64,000 nucleotides of DNA from Kutzneria sp035492655 (GTDB lineage: Bacteria > Actinomycetota > Actinomycetes > Mycobacteriales > Pseudonocardiaceae). The notes beneath the pieces are model-generated. The model had not been told where the DNA came from. It was given only the letters and a program-made list of their open reading frames with translations, and made no database searches. Below, piece by piece: positions 35,548 through 44,391 of the stretch; position 1 is the stretch's first letter, and each line of letters begins with the position of its first letter. The stretch is from positions 1-64,000 of the forward strand of contig DATJJB010000467.1 of the NCBI GenBank assembly GCA_035492655.1, in the 5' to 3' direction. The position numbers and the translations under genes are program-made.

Positions 35548-36984
35548 TCACCCCGCCCGGGTGGTTCCCGGCAGCAGGAGCGCGGCTACGAGGCCGACGA
35601 CCGCGACGACACCGAGCACACCGAGCGCGAGTGCGAACGGAGCGCCGCCCGGGTGCGCCGCGCCGACGAGGACCGAGCCGGCGAGTGCCGTGCCCACCGA
35701 GGAACCCAGGTTGGACACGCTGCGCGACACACCAGAGATGTCACCCTGCAACCGCACGGGCGAGTTGGACTGCACGAGGTTCACCGACGCGGTCAGCATC
35801 ACACCGATGCCGGCCCCGACGAGGAAGAGGCCGGGGACGAAGCTGAACACCCCCGAGTCCTCCCGGACCAGCGCCAGCAGCAGCGCCATGCCGGCGATCG
35901 TGGCCAGGAAGCCGCCGCGCACCAGCCACCGCTGGGCGTGCCGTCGGGCGAGCCGTTCGGCCGCCGCGGAGGACAGCAGGATGCCCACCGTCGCGGGCAG
36001 CAGCATCAGGCCGGTGCCGATGGCGTCGAAGCCGCGGACCTGTTGCAGGAAGACGGAGACCACGAAGAACGAGCCCTGGAGGACCAGCCACTGCAGGTGC
36101 TGGGTCGTCAGCCCGAGGGAGGTGGTGCGGTCCCGGAACAGCGTCACCGAGAACAGCGGATCGCGGCCGGCCCGCTCCCGCGCCCGCAGGTGCAGGACCA
36201 GCAGGGCCAGCACGACGACACCGGCCAGGATGAACAGCCACACCGGTGAGGGGCCACCGGCCGGGATGATCACGACGCCGCCGACCGTGAAGGCCGTGCG
36301 GGCGACGAACCAGCCGTACGTGCCCGTGCGAAGAATGCCGTACACCACAAGGAAAAGGCCGCCCGCGGACAGCACGGCGCCGAGCAGGTCGAACCCGGGC
36401 GCGGGCGCGGACCGCGGCGGGTCGACGACCCGCCGGGCCAGCAGGATGATCACCAGCACCAGCAGCGCCTGCAGCAGGAACGACGCGCGCCAGCTGAGCG
36501 CGCTGGTGACCAGGCCGCCGATCAGCGGACCGGCCGCGGCGCCCAGCCCGCCCGCGCCGCTGACCACGCCGAAGTGCCGGGCCCGGGTGGCCAGGTCCTC
36601 GAACGAGACCGTGATCAGGATGTAGATGGGCGGGATCATCAGTGCCGAGCCGACCCCCTCCAGCACGGAGTAGCCCAGCACCATCACCCCGATGCCGGTG
36701 GCCTGCGACGCGAGCACCGCGCCCGCGCCGTACACGGCGAGGCCGCCGACGAAGCAGACCTTGCGGCCCCAGATGTCGGTCAGCTTGCTGCCGGGGATCA
36801 TCAGCGCCGCCATGGTCAGCGTGAACAGGGTGATCGTGGTCTGGACGCCGATCACGGTCGTGCCGATGTCCGCCGCGATCGTGCTGATGGCCACGTTCAT
36901 GGTCGTCGCGGCGTAGCTGGCGACGAACTGGGCCAGGGCCAGCGGCAACACCAGCGCACCGGCGCCGGTGCCGGTGCGCGTCAT
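35548..36984 (-). CDS. DHA2-type MFS drug exporter
   Basis: The 478-residue protein is predicted to have 14 membrane helices. It opens ALVLPLALAQFVASYAATTMNVA and carries the MFS loop GSKLTDIWGRKVCFVGG and the antiporter-like motif GVGSALMIPPIYIL. DHA2 members expel cationic or hydrophobic compounds with proton exchange. It is the next gene after the MalT-type regulator on the same strand, and lies a few kb from the poly-Dab genes, so it could export or protect against a local product, but that is a guess. Confidence 0.85.
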   Translation of the reverse strand: MTRTGTGAGALVLPLALAQFVASYAATTMNVAISTIAADIGTTVIGVQTTITLFTLTMAALMIPGSKLTDIWGRKVCFVGGLAVYGAGAVLASQATGIGVMVLGYSVLEGVGSALMIPPIYILITVSFEDLATRARHFGVVSGAGGLGAAAGPLIGGLVTSALSWRASFLLQALLVLVIILLARRVVDPPRSAPAPGFDLLGAVLSAGGLFLVVYGILRTGTYGWFVARTAFTVGGVVIIPAGGPSPVWLFILAGVVVLALLVLHLRARERAGRDPLFSVTLFRDRTTSLGLTTQHLQWLVLQGSFFVVSVFLQQVRGFDAIGTGLMLLPATVGILLSSAAAERLARRHAQRWLVRGGFLATIAGMALLLALVREDSGVFSFVPGLFLVGAGIGVMLTASVNLVQSNSPVRLQGDISGVSRSVSNLGSSVGTALAGSVLVGAAHPGGAPFALALGVLGVVAVVGLVAALLLPGTTRAG

Positions 36985-37125
36985 CGCGCCCGCCCGGGGC
37001 GAGCGGCCACGTCCGGTACAGCGGGCATTCGGTCCACCGCCTGAAGGTCGAGGAGGTCAGGTCGGGAACACGCTGCGCCCCGCGGGTCTCGCCGTCCTCA
37101 TCCGTGCGGGGTGACCGGGCGACGG

Positions 37126-39561
37126 TCACGACGGGACGTCCGGCGACCCGGGGACCGACGCCGGGAACCCGTCCGCGGTCGTGCCGAGCAGGCCGAGCTC
37201 GCGGGCCCGCCGGATGGCGTCGTTGCGCCTGCTGGCCGACAGCTTGCGCAGGATGCTGCGGATGTGCGTCTTCACCGTGTTGACCGACACGAACATCGTG
37301 CGGGCGATCTCGTCGGTGGACAGCAGGGCGGCCATGTTGCACAGCACTTCGTGCTCGCGCTCGGTGAGCGGCTCGACCAGCGCCGGCGGTCGGGGGGCGT
37401 CGGCCGTCCGCATCGTCGGCACGACGGCCAGCGCGCCGCCCAGCCAGCTGTGCTGGTGGAGCAGTTCCTGGTCCTGCAACAACAATCTCCGCAGCCGGGG
37501 CGGCGCCTCGACGATCGGCCGGCGCAGGCTCTCCGGGGCGGCCAGGTGCAGCGCGTGCGAAAGGGCCTGCCGGGCCAGGTCGTCGCGTCCCCGGTCGAGC
37601 TCGGTGGCGGCCCGGCGCAGCCACGCCTCCACCGGGTCGGTGACCGCACGTCCCTCGGCCGGTCGGCCGGCGGCGGTGAGCCAGGCCGGTGACGCGCGGC
37701 CGGCCTGGGCAGCGGTCCGGGTGCGCAGCACCCGTTCGCGAAGGACGGCGAGCGCCGCGGCGGTGACCGGGTCGTCCCGGTCCTCCCGGGCACGCGCGTG
37801 CCGCCGCGCGGCGGGCAGGTCGTGCTGGTCGAAGTGGATCCAGGCCAGCGCGGCGTCGATGGCGGCCGGCCGCTGGGCGCCGGCGAGGCCGAAGCGGTCC
37901 GCGACCCTGGCGGCCGCGCCGACATGCTCGCCGGCCCGGCGCAACCGGCCCTGTGTCGCGTTGAGCAGGGCCAGTTGGCCGAGCACGCGTGCCCATAATC
38001 GGCCGAGTCCGGCGGCTTCCGCCGACCGCCCGGCGGCCAGCAGCGTGTCCTCGGCCTTGTCGAGTTCGCCGTGCCACAGCAGGGACGCGCCCGCAGCGGC
38101 ATGCACGAGGGCCGACAGGTCCGCCGGCGGCGGCTGTCCGGGTTCCGCGGCCAGCTCGTCGAACTCGGCGGCGGCGTCGGCCGCGGCCTCCATGTCGGCC
38201 ACCAGCACCCCGACCGTGGCGACGGCCAGCCGTAGCGCCCTGGTGGCGGCCTGCGCCGCCCGGCCGGCGAGCGCCTGCCGGGCCCGGGCGAGATGTGCGG
38301 CGGCGCGGTCGCGGTTGCCGGCGGCCAACGCGACGGCGGCCCGCAACACGGAGCAGTGCGGCCCGGAGACGTCCTCGGACATGCCGGCGACGACCTCGAC
38401 GAGCCGCTGGTCCGTGCCGGCCAGCACCGCGCCGACCGCGAGGCCCTCGACGACCAGGGTGGCCGCGTGCGCCCATTCGCCGGCCTCGACGGCGTGCACC
38501 GCGGCGGCCGCGGCCTGCCCGTCCGCGGTCAGCCACTGCGCGGCCTTGCGGTGCAGGCGGACGACGTCCTCGGCCGGACGGCGGCCGAGCTGCGTCCGCA
38601 GCAGGTCGCGGTACAGCTGGTGGTAGCGGAAGCCGCCGTCGGCGGGCAGCACGAACACGTTGGCCTGCACCAGATCGGGCAGCAGACGCGCGCTGTCCTC
38701 GCGACCGCTGAGCTCGTCGGCCAGCTCCGGCGGCAGCCGGTCCGCCACGCTGGTCCGGAGCAGGAACTCGCGCACGTCGGCCGGGTGCGCGGCGAGCACC
38801 TCGGCCAGGAAGTACTCGGCGACGTCGTGCCGGCCGCCGTCGAACCGCCGCACGATCTCGTCGCTGTCCCGGCGGTCCCGGTCCTGTAGGGACATCGCCG
38901 CCATCCGCAGCCCGGCCGCCCAGCCCTCGGTGCGGCGGACCAGCAGCCGCACGCCGTCCGGCCCCAGCTGGGCGCTGTGCTCGGCCAGCATCGCCTGCGC
39001 CTCGGCGGCGGTGAACGCCAGCTCGTCGAGACCGATCTCGGTGAGCCAGCCGGCCAGTCGGTACCGGTGCAGCGGCAGCGGCGGCGCGGTGCGGCCGATC
39101 GCCACCACCCGCAGCTGTGGCGACGAGTGCCGGAGCAGGAAGTCGACGCCGTCGACGACCTGCGGGCCGAGCACGTCAACGTTGTCCAGCACCAACACCG
39201 ACGGCTCGTCCTGGTCGGACAGGCAGGCGGACAGCCTGGTCAGCAACGACCGGCCGGTGGCGTCGGGCCGGGACGGCGGGGTGAGCAGGGGCAGCTGGAC
39301 ACCGCTGCGGGCCAACCCCTCCAGCACGTACGTCCAGAACACGCCGGGCTGGTCGTCGCCGGGTTCCAGGCTGATCCACGCGACCCGGCCGGGCACCTGT
39401 CCGGCCGACACCCAGGAGCCGGCCAGCACGGTCTTGCCCGCGCCGGCGGGCGCGCCGATCAGGGTGAGCGGGCCTCGGGTCCCCTCGTGCAACCGGTCGA
39501 GCAGCCGCTGCCGCAGCACCACCCGTGAGCGGATCTCAGCGACCCGCAGTTTCGCCGGCAT
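37126..39561 (-). CDS. LuxR-family MalT-type (LAL) transcriptional activator
   Basis: From ATG 39561 (MPAKLRVAEIRSR) the protein has 811 residues; a GTG at 39615 would add 18. The N-terminal AAA-type ATPase has Walker A LIGAPAGAGKT and Walker B SVLVLDNVD. A long helical TPR-like middle follows. The C-terminal LuxR helix-turn-helix reads LTEREHEVLCNMAALLSTDE, then MFVSVNTVKTHIRSILRKLS. Such regulators bind an inducer and ATP, then activate target promoters. The adjacent exporter gene downstream is the simplest target. Confidence 0.85.
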   Translation of the reverse strand: MPAKLRVAEIRSRVVLRQRLLDRLHEGTRGPLTLIGAPAGAGKTVLAGSWVSAGQVPGRVAWISLEPGDDQPGVFWTYVLEGLARSGVQLPLLTPPSRPDATGRSLLTRLSACLSDQDEPSVLVLDNVDVLGPQVVDGVDFLLRHSSPQLRVVAIGRTAPPLPLHRYRLAGWLTEIGLDELAFTAAEAQAMLAEHSAQLGPDGVRLLVRRTEGWAAGLRMAAMSLQDRDRRDSDEIVRRFDGGRHDVAEYFLAEVLAAHPADVREFLLRTSVADRLPPELADELSGREDSARLLPDLVQANVFVLPADGGFRYHQLYRDLLRTQLGRRPAEDVVRLHRKAAQWLTADGQAAAAAVHAVEAGEWAHAATLVVEGLAVGAVLAGTDQRLVEVVAGMSEDVSGPHCSVLRAAVALAAGNRDRAAAHLARARQALAGRAAQAATRALRLAVATVGVLVADMEAAADAAAEFDELAAEPGQPPPADLSALVHAAAGASLLWHGELDKAEDTLLAAGRSAEAAGLGRLWARVLGQLALLNATQGRLRRAGEHVGAAARVADRFGLAGAQRPAAIDAALAWIHFDQHDLPAARRHARAREDRDDPVTAAALAVLRERVLRTRTAAQAGRASPAWLTAAGRPAEGRAVTDPVEAWLRRAATELDRGRDDLARQALSHALHLAAPESLRRPIVEAPPRLRRLLLQDQELLHQHSWLGGALAVVPTMRTADAPRPPALVEPLTEREHEVLCNMAALLSTDEIARTMFVSVNTVKTHIRSILRKLSASRRNDAIRRARELGLLGTTADGFPASVPGSPDVPS

Positions 39562-39880
39562 CAGTGGATCGCCGCCGGGAATCACGGAATACGCCTCGGC
39601 AGTATCGGCACGCACCTCAAGTCACCCGCCTGATCGTCTTGGCAGCAAAAGACCAGCGGTCGCGTCGCGGTACCCAGCCGAAACCGAGTCTCGCGCGCCG
39701 CGACCGCCGGTACATCACCCCACACGGATGATGTTGAGCACCGCCCGGCCACGCGCGAAGTGCTTCGTGTCGCAACGACTCGCGTTCATACGCCACGGGT
39801 GAGGCGGCGACGCCGCGCCACGGCTGCGATGGACGCCGGAGCCGGGCCGCGCATCGGCCGGCGGAAGGGAGTGGGCGCAC

Positions 39881-40411
39881 ATGGCGACGTTGGTGGCCAT
39901 CGGGTATCCCGACGAGACAACGGCCGCGGCGGCGGCGGAGGAGGTGCAGCGCCTTGCGGCGGACCTGGTGATCGAACCGGACGCCATCGCGGTGGTCACC
40001 AGGGACTCCGGCGGCGCGTTCCACACGACGACCAACCACCACCAGATCGCCGGCGGGGCGACCTGGGGCATGTTCTGGGGCCTGCTGTTCGGCCTGCTGT
40101 TCTTCGTGCCGTTCCTGGGCATGGCGGTCGGCGCCGGCCTCGGCGCGCTGCTGGGCAAGGTGGAGAAGTCCGGCATCGGCAAGCAGTTCCAGCGCCAGGT
40201 GCGGGACATGCTCCAGCCGGGCACGTCGGCGCTGTTCCTGATCATCGAGCGGGCCACCCCCGACAAGGCGGTCGCCGCGCTGAGCAGGTACGGCGGCACC
40301 GTGCTCAAGTCCTCGCTGCCCGAGCAGGCGGAGGTCCAGCTGCAGGCGGCGCTGCACGGCGAGACGGCGACGCACACCACCGAGCCGGCCGCCGACAGCC
40401 GGTCGCACTGA
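39881..40411 (+). CDS. DUF1269-family membrane-associated protein
   Basis: The 176-residue protein matches DUF1269 proteins: an N-terminal ATLVAIGYPDETTAAAAAEE domain, a glycine-rich hydrophobic double hairpin (WGMFWGLLFGLLFFVPFLGM) and a C-terminal FLIIERATPDKAVAALSRYGG segment. The function of the family is not established; members are common in stress-related actinobacterial loci. GGAAGGGAG precedes ATG 39881. It is followed after 12 bases by a protein of similar N-terminal style, apparently as an operon. Confidence 0.8.
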   Translation: MATLVAIGYPDETTAAAAAEEVQRLAADLVIEPDAIAVVTRDSGGAFHTTTNHHQIAGGATWGMFWGLLFGLLFFVPFLGMAVGAGLGALLGKVEKSGIGKQFQRQVRDMLQPGTSALFLIIERATPDKAVAALSRYGGTVLKSSLPEQAEVQLQAALHGETATHTTEPAADSRSH

Positions 40412-40423
40412 GGGAGGCCCGTC

Positions 40424-40957
40424 ATGACGATCGGTCCCGTGCAACTGCTGGTGCTGGGGTTCCAGCATCCCGAGTTCAAGGGCGAGGTGCTGGCCGAGCT
40501 GGAGCGGCTGCGGACGAGCGACACCATCAAGGTGATCGACGCGCTGCTGCTGCGCAAGGACGAGACGGGGCGGACGGAGATCGAGCACCTGACCAACCTG
40601 ACTCCGGCGGAGACCGTCGAGCTGGGCAGCAAGATCGGCGCGCTGGTCGGCCTCGGCTACGACGGGGATTCGGGGGCCGCGGCGGGCCTGTCGGCCGGCG
40701 CCCGGTCGGCGCGGGAGCGCGGCGTGCACGTGTTCGGCGACAAGCAGGCGTGGGACGTGCTCGCCGAGATCCCGAACGACTCGGCGGCCGCGCTGTTGCT
40801 GCTGGAGCACCACTGGGCGGTGCCGCTGCGGGACGCGCTGGCGCGCACCGGCGGCTTCCGCGTCGGCGACGTCTTCATCAGCCCGTTCGACCTGGTCGAC
40901 ATCGGTCTGGCCACCCGGCAGGAGGCCCAGCTGATGCACAACCTGGAAGCTCCCTAG
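40424..40957 (+). CDS. DUF6325/DUF1269-like protein
   Basis: The 177-residue product has a ferredoxin-like opening (GPVQLLVLGFQHPEFKGEVL) and a central Ala/Gly-rich segment (LGSKIGALVGLGYDGDSGAA). It ends with EIPNDSAAALLLLEHHWAVPL, where family members show a VPxxSxAxxxLxEHxWA pattern. I assign it to the DUF6325-like group by pattern. It probably works with the preceding DUF1269 protein; GGGAGG lies 8 bases before ATG. A long palindrome ends the unit. Confidence 0.7.
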   Translation: MTIGPVQLLVLGFQHPEFKGEVLAELERLRTSDTIKVIDALLLRKDETGRTEIEHLTNLTPAETVELGSKIGALVGLGYDGDSGAAAGLSAGARSARERGVHVFGDKQAWDVLAEIPNDSAAALLLLEHHWAVPLRDALARTGGFRVGDVFISPFDLVDIGLATRQEAQLMHNLEAP

Positions 40958-40968
40958 CACCGATGGAC

Positions 40969-41011
40969 GACACCACCGCCCGCGCGACCCGGTCGCGCGG
41001 GCGGTGGTGTC
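40969..41011. terminator. 21-bp-arm palindromic bidirectional terminator
   Basis: GACACCACCGCCCGCGCGACC is followed after one base by its exact complement. It lies between the convergent DUF6325-like and lipoprotein genes, and its right arm overlaps the lipoprotein stop codon (41010-41012). One very stable hairpin would end transcripts from both strands. Confidence 0.85.
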
Positions 41012-41471
41012 AGGAGCACAGATCCGAGGCCTGCCGCTTGACCGCGTCCCAACCCGCGCCGACCGCGGTGAGCCCCGAAGCCAACGGCGGCAACGCCGCG
41101 CGGATGCTGTCGGTGTTGGTCAAGCTGACGATGGTGTCGCTCAGGTCGTCCAGCTCGGTGCGCAGTGCCCGCAGATGCGAGGCGTACGTGCTGTCGGCGT
41201 TCTGGGCGACGACGCGCAGCTGCGCGTACACCTCGTGCACGGCGGCATCCAACCCGTTCGCGCCGACCAGGACCACGTCCATCGTGAGCAGGGCGTGCAC
41301 GTCGGAACCCAGTTGCCGCAGCGACTCGCAGAGAACGTCCGTGTGCGACGCCGGCGTCGTGACCGCGCCCGGGGCACCGGTGCCGGGGGGCGCGAGTGTC
41401 GTGTTCCCGCACCCGGCCACCGAGCACATCAGCAGGATCGACGCCGCTGCCAACACGTTCCGTTTCGCCAT
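41010..41471 (-). CDS. small lipoprotein
   Basis: From ATG 41471 the protein has 153 residues. The lipoprotein signal MAKRNVLAAASILLMCSVAGC has a lipobox V-A-G-C, and a Pro/Thr linker follows. The helical mature domain has one Cys near its start (DVLCESLRQLGSD) and one near its C-terminus (ASDLCS), which may pair. It should be anchored to the outer face of the membrane. The open frame extends to a GTG at 41510 but the signal peptide sets the start. Function unknown. Confidence 0.8.
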   Translation of the reverse strand: MAKRNVLAAASILLMCSVAGCGNTTLAPPGTGAPGAVTTPASHTDVLCESLRQLGSDVHALLTMDVVLVGANGLDAAVHEVYAQLRVVAQNADSTYASHLRALRTELDDLSDTIVSLTNTDSIRAALPPLASGLTAVGAGWDAVKRQASDLCS

Positions 41472-41629
41472 TGCTGAAGCCTGTGCCGGCGGGCCCGGTC
41501 CGGTCGTCACTCGGCACGGATGAGGACACCGTCCACCGCCGGCGCGTTCACCCCCGGCGGGTGAGGCATCCTCGGCCGGGGCACGACAGGGTCTGCCGGC
41601 GACGACATCGTTAGCCGAAGGGAAAGCAG

Positions 41630-42067
41630 ATGGTGCTGAACAAGACGGTATGGGCCGGCTGGGTGTTCTTCGCCGGCGTGATGCTGCTGGTGACCGGCGT
41701 GCTCAACGTGGTGGAGGGCTTCGTGGCCCTCAGCCAGCAAACGCGGGTCGTCATGGTCGAGGACAAGCTGTACATGATCGACATCAGCGGCTGGGGCTGG
41801 GCGCTGGTGATCTTCGGCGCTGTCATGCTCGCGTCCGGGCTCGGCCTGTTCGCGGCCAGCAGCGCGGCCCGGATCGCCGCGATCGTGATCGTCGGCGTGC
41901 ACGCGGCGGTGCAGGTCTTCTGGCTCGGCGCCTATCCGGTGTGGTCGTTGCTGATGATCGCGCTGGACACTGTGGTGCTGTACGCGCTCACGGTGCGGTG
42001 GCAGGACGTGCGGACACCGAACAGCAGCAAGGTGACCACTTTCGGCGATCGAACCACGGTGACGTGA
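41630..42067 (+). CDS. four-helix membrane protein (DUF7144-like)
   Basis: The 145-residue product has four hydrophobic helices: AGWVFFAGVMLLVTGVLNVV, GWALVIFGAVMLASGLGLF, RIAAIVIVGVHAAVQVFWLG and WSLLMIALDTVVLYAL. It has a short cytosolic tail. It fits the actinobacterial family of small membrane proteins named DUF7144. AAGGGAAA precedes ATG. The next membrane gene starts 3 bases after the stop, so the two are co-transcribed. No function is known. Confidence 0.75.
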   Translation: MVLNKTVWAGWVFFAGVMLLVTGVLNVVEGFVALSQQTRVVMVEDKLYMIDISGWGWALVIFGAVMLASGLGLFAASSAARIAAIVIVGVHAAVQVFWLGAYPVWSLLMIALDTVVLYALTVRWQDVRTPNSSKVTTFGDRTTVT

Positions 42068-42070
42068 GGC

Positions 42071-43444
42071 GTGTCGGAAGGCGAGGTCGTCCAGCTGCGG
42101 GCCGAGGTGCTGGCACTGCGGTCCGAGCTGGACCGGAGACGAAGGCGCGGCCGGCGCCTCGCCGTCGCCCGCGACTGGGCGACGGCCCTGCTGGCCGCCG
42201 TCGCGGCGCTGGGCGTCGTGGTCGCGATGGTAGGGGTGTGGACGACGTGGACCGCGTTGGACACGGATCGGTGGGTCGCCACGATCGCCCCGCTGCCCAG
42301 CCAGCCGGAGGTGGCGACGGCCATCGCCACCTACACCACCGACGAGGTCTTCCAGGCGGTGGACGTGCGGCGACGGCTCGCCGACGTGCTGCCGGGGCCG
42401 GCGGCGTTCGTGGCGGGGCCGGTCACCGACCAGCTGCACGGATTCGTGCAGCGGACGGTCGACCAGCTGGTGCGCACGGACCAGTTCCAGCAACTGTGGA
42501 TGGCCGCCAACCGGCTGGTCCACCAGCAGGCGGTGGCGGTGATCGAGGGCGACAGCCAGGTGATCGCCGCGACCGGCGACGAGGTGCGCATCGACCTGCT
42601 GCCGGTGGTCAACCAGGTGCTCCGACAGTTGGAGCAGCAGCTGCCGACGCTGTTCGGGCACCGGCTGGACCTGCCCGACGTGACCAGTGGCGAGGTGCCC
42701 CCGCGATTGCGGGCGATGGTCGGCGACGCCCTCGGCGTCACGCTGCCGGCGGACTTCGCCCGGTTCACCGTCTACCGCGGTGACCAGTTGCGGCAGGTGC
42801 AGCAGGCCGTGGTGCTGGCGCAGCGGTGGCTGTACGGCGTGATCGCGGCGACGGTCGCGGTGTTCGGGGCGGCGATGTGGATGTCGCCGTCCCGGCGCCG
42901 GACACTGCTCCAGTTCGGCGTGTGGCTGGCGGTGTGGGTCGTCGCCGTGACCGCGGCGATCCGGGCGGGCAAGGCCGAGATGCTGACGCAGGTCCCGGCC
43001 GGTGTCTACCGCTCGGCCGCCGACACCGCCGTGACGGTGGTGTTCTCCGGGCTGTACCGAAGCGGACTCGGTCTGTTCGCCGCGGGCTGCCTGGTGGCGG
43101 TGCTGGCCTACCTGGTGGGGCCGGGCCGGCTGCCCCGGTGGTTGCGGGGCAACGCGGCCGACGGCGGCCGGTGGCTGTGGCACTCCGGGCGCCGTGTCGG
43201 GGCGGCGAGCCCGGAGTGGATCCGGCGCCATGTCGACGTGTTGCGGGTGGCCGGTGTCGCCGTCGCGGCGGTGCTCGCGTGGCTGCTGTCGTCGTGGCTC
43301 GGATTGCTTGTCGTGGCAACGGTTCTCGGCGTGTACGAACTGGTGCTCACGTTCATCGTCCCTCACGGCGGCGCTGCACGGCGCCGAGCAGCACCCGAAG
43401 CATCACCCCCAGCACCAACAGGTCGGCCACCATCTGGACGATGA
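42071..43444 (+). CDS. large integral membrane protein with extracytoplasmic domain
   Basis: The 457-residue protein has a coiled N-terminus and a first helix (WATALLAAVAALGVVVAMVG). A soluble domain of about 200 residues follows outside (for example VDQLVRTDQFQQLWMAANRL), then four more helices (around residues 255-275, 280-300, 335-355 and 400-430). The layout resembles actinobacterial membrane proteins with one sensor-like outer domain, but I cannot name it. GTG 42071 is 3 bases after the previous stop. Its last 92 bases overlap the convergent channel gene, an unusually long overlap. Confidence 0.7.
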   Translation: MSEGEVVQLRAEVLALRSELDRRRRRGRRLAVARDWATALLAAVAALGVVVAMVGVWTTWTALDTDRWVATIAPLPSQPEVATAIATYTTDEVFQAVDVRRRLADVLPGPAAFVAGPVTDQLHGFVQRTVDQLVRTDQFQQLWMAANRLVHQQAVAVIEGDSQVIAATGDEVRIDLLPVVNQVLRQLEQQLPTLFGHRLDLPDVTSGEVPPRLRAMVGDALGVTLPADFARFTVYRGDQLRQVQQAVVLAQRWLYGVIAATVAVFGAAMWMSPSRRRTLLQFGVWLAVWVVAVTAAIRAGKAEMLTQVPAGVYRSAADTAVTVVFSGLYRSGLGLFAAGCLVAVLAYLVGPGRLPRWLRGNAADGGRWLWHSGRRVGAASPEWIRRHVDVLRVAGVAVAAVLAWLLSSWLGLLVVATVLGVYELVLTFIVPHGGAARRRAAPEASPPAPTGRPPSGR

Positions 43445-43856
43445 CCGCGATCCTCGCCTGCTGGCCGACCGCGACGATGTCGCCGAAGCCGACGGTGGCG
43501 AAGACCGTGACCGTGAAGTAGAGCGCGTCGGTCCGGGTCAGCGGCTGGTTGAAACTGCCGGGGAGGTCCGTGGCCAGCAGGTGGTACACCGAGGCGAACA
43601 CCAGCAGGAACAACGGAATCGCCATGGCCAGCGCCTGCGTGCCCTGAGCCACCGGGTGGGGCGACCGCAGGATCACCCGAACCTGCCAGACCACCACCCC
43701 GACGACCGCCGCCAGCCCGCAGACGAGGATGGCGACGGCGCCGACGCCCGACGGATGGTCCGTCGGGGCCAGGTAGTACAGCGTCACCATGCCCGCGACC
43801 GACAACACCGATCGAACGGCCGCCAGCGTGATCGGCAGCCACTGTGTCCGTTGCAT
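43353..43856 (-). CDS. potassium channel family protein
   Basis: ATG 43856 is chosen because GGAGG lies 6 bases upstream; the longer frame to 43889 has no ribosome site. The 167-residue protein has two N-terminal helices, then a two-helix pore unit. The pore has a selectivity filter TVGFGD in YFTVTVFATVGFGDIVAVG, and the inner helix is IAVIVQMVADLLVLGVMLRV. It should form a tetrameric K+ channel. No cytosolic RCK domain is present. Confidence 0.85.
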   Translation of the reverse strand: MQRTQWLPITLAAVRSVLSVAGMVTLYYLAPTDHPSGVGAVAILVCGLAAVVGVVVWQVRVILRSPHPVAQGTQALAMAIPLFLLVFASVYHLLATDLPGSFNQPLTRTDALYFTVTVFATVGFGDIVAVGQQARIAVIVQMVADLLVLGVMLRVLLGAVQRRREGR

Positions 43857-43995
43857 GCCCGCCTCCGTCCGGAAGTCCCTTCGCCCCATGGTATTCGCGG
43901 GCCATCCGCGGGGGAGGAGGCGACGCCGGCGGGGCGCGGGCAGCGTGAACCCCTGACATGCGACCGCATGTCAGCTGCTGGATCAGGGAGTAACG

Positions 43996-44391
43996 ATGAA
44001 TCTCGCGCAGTCGAGCGGCTACCCGATGCTGGACGTGCTGTGGACGATGCTGATCGTGTTCGCGTGGATCATCTGGTTCTGGCTGCTCATCACCATCTTC
44101 GCCGACCTGTTCCGCCGGCACGACGTCTCCGGCTGGGGCAAGGCCGGCTGGACCGTGCTGCTCATCCTGTTGCCGTTCATCGGCGTGCTGGCCTACCTGA
44201 TCGCCGAGGGCAGCGCCATGGCGGCGCGGCGCGACATCGCCACGATGGACGACCCCCGACACTACGTGCGGCCGGCGCCGGACACCAACGGCGCGGCGGA
44301 GCAGATCGCCAAGGCGAAGGCGTTGCTGGACAGCGGTGCGATCAGCACCACCGACTACGAGACGCTCAAGCGCAAGGCGATCATGTCGTAG
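43996..44391 (+). CDS. PLDc_N/SHOCT small membrane protein
   Basis: The 131-residue protein has two hydrophobic helices (LWTMLIVFAWIIWFWLLITI and WTVLLILLPFIGVLAYLI) of the phospholipase D nuclease N-terminal type. A C-terminal SHOCT motif follows (IAKAKALLDSGAISTTDYET). It is a common membrane protein of unknown function in actinobacteria. CAGGGAG precedes ATG. The last 11 bases overlap the convergent cyclodeaminase-like gene. Confidence 0.85.
   Translation: MNLAQSSGYPMLDVLWTMLIVFAWIIWFWLLITIFADLFRRHDVSGWGKAGWTVLLILLPFIGVLAYLIAEGSAMAARRDIATMDDPRHYVRPAPDTNGAAEQIAKAKALLDSGAISTTDYETLKRKAIMS

Noticed and set aside
32890..36249. Plus-strand frame of 1119 codons
   Set aside because: Antisense to the GH63-like and MFS genes; composition is Val/Arg/Gln-rich without recognisable motifs.
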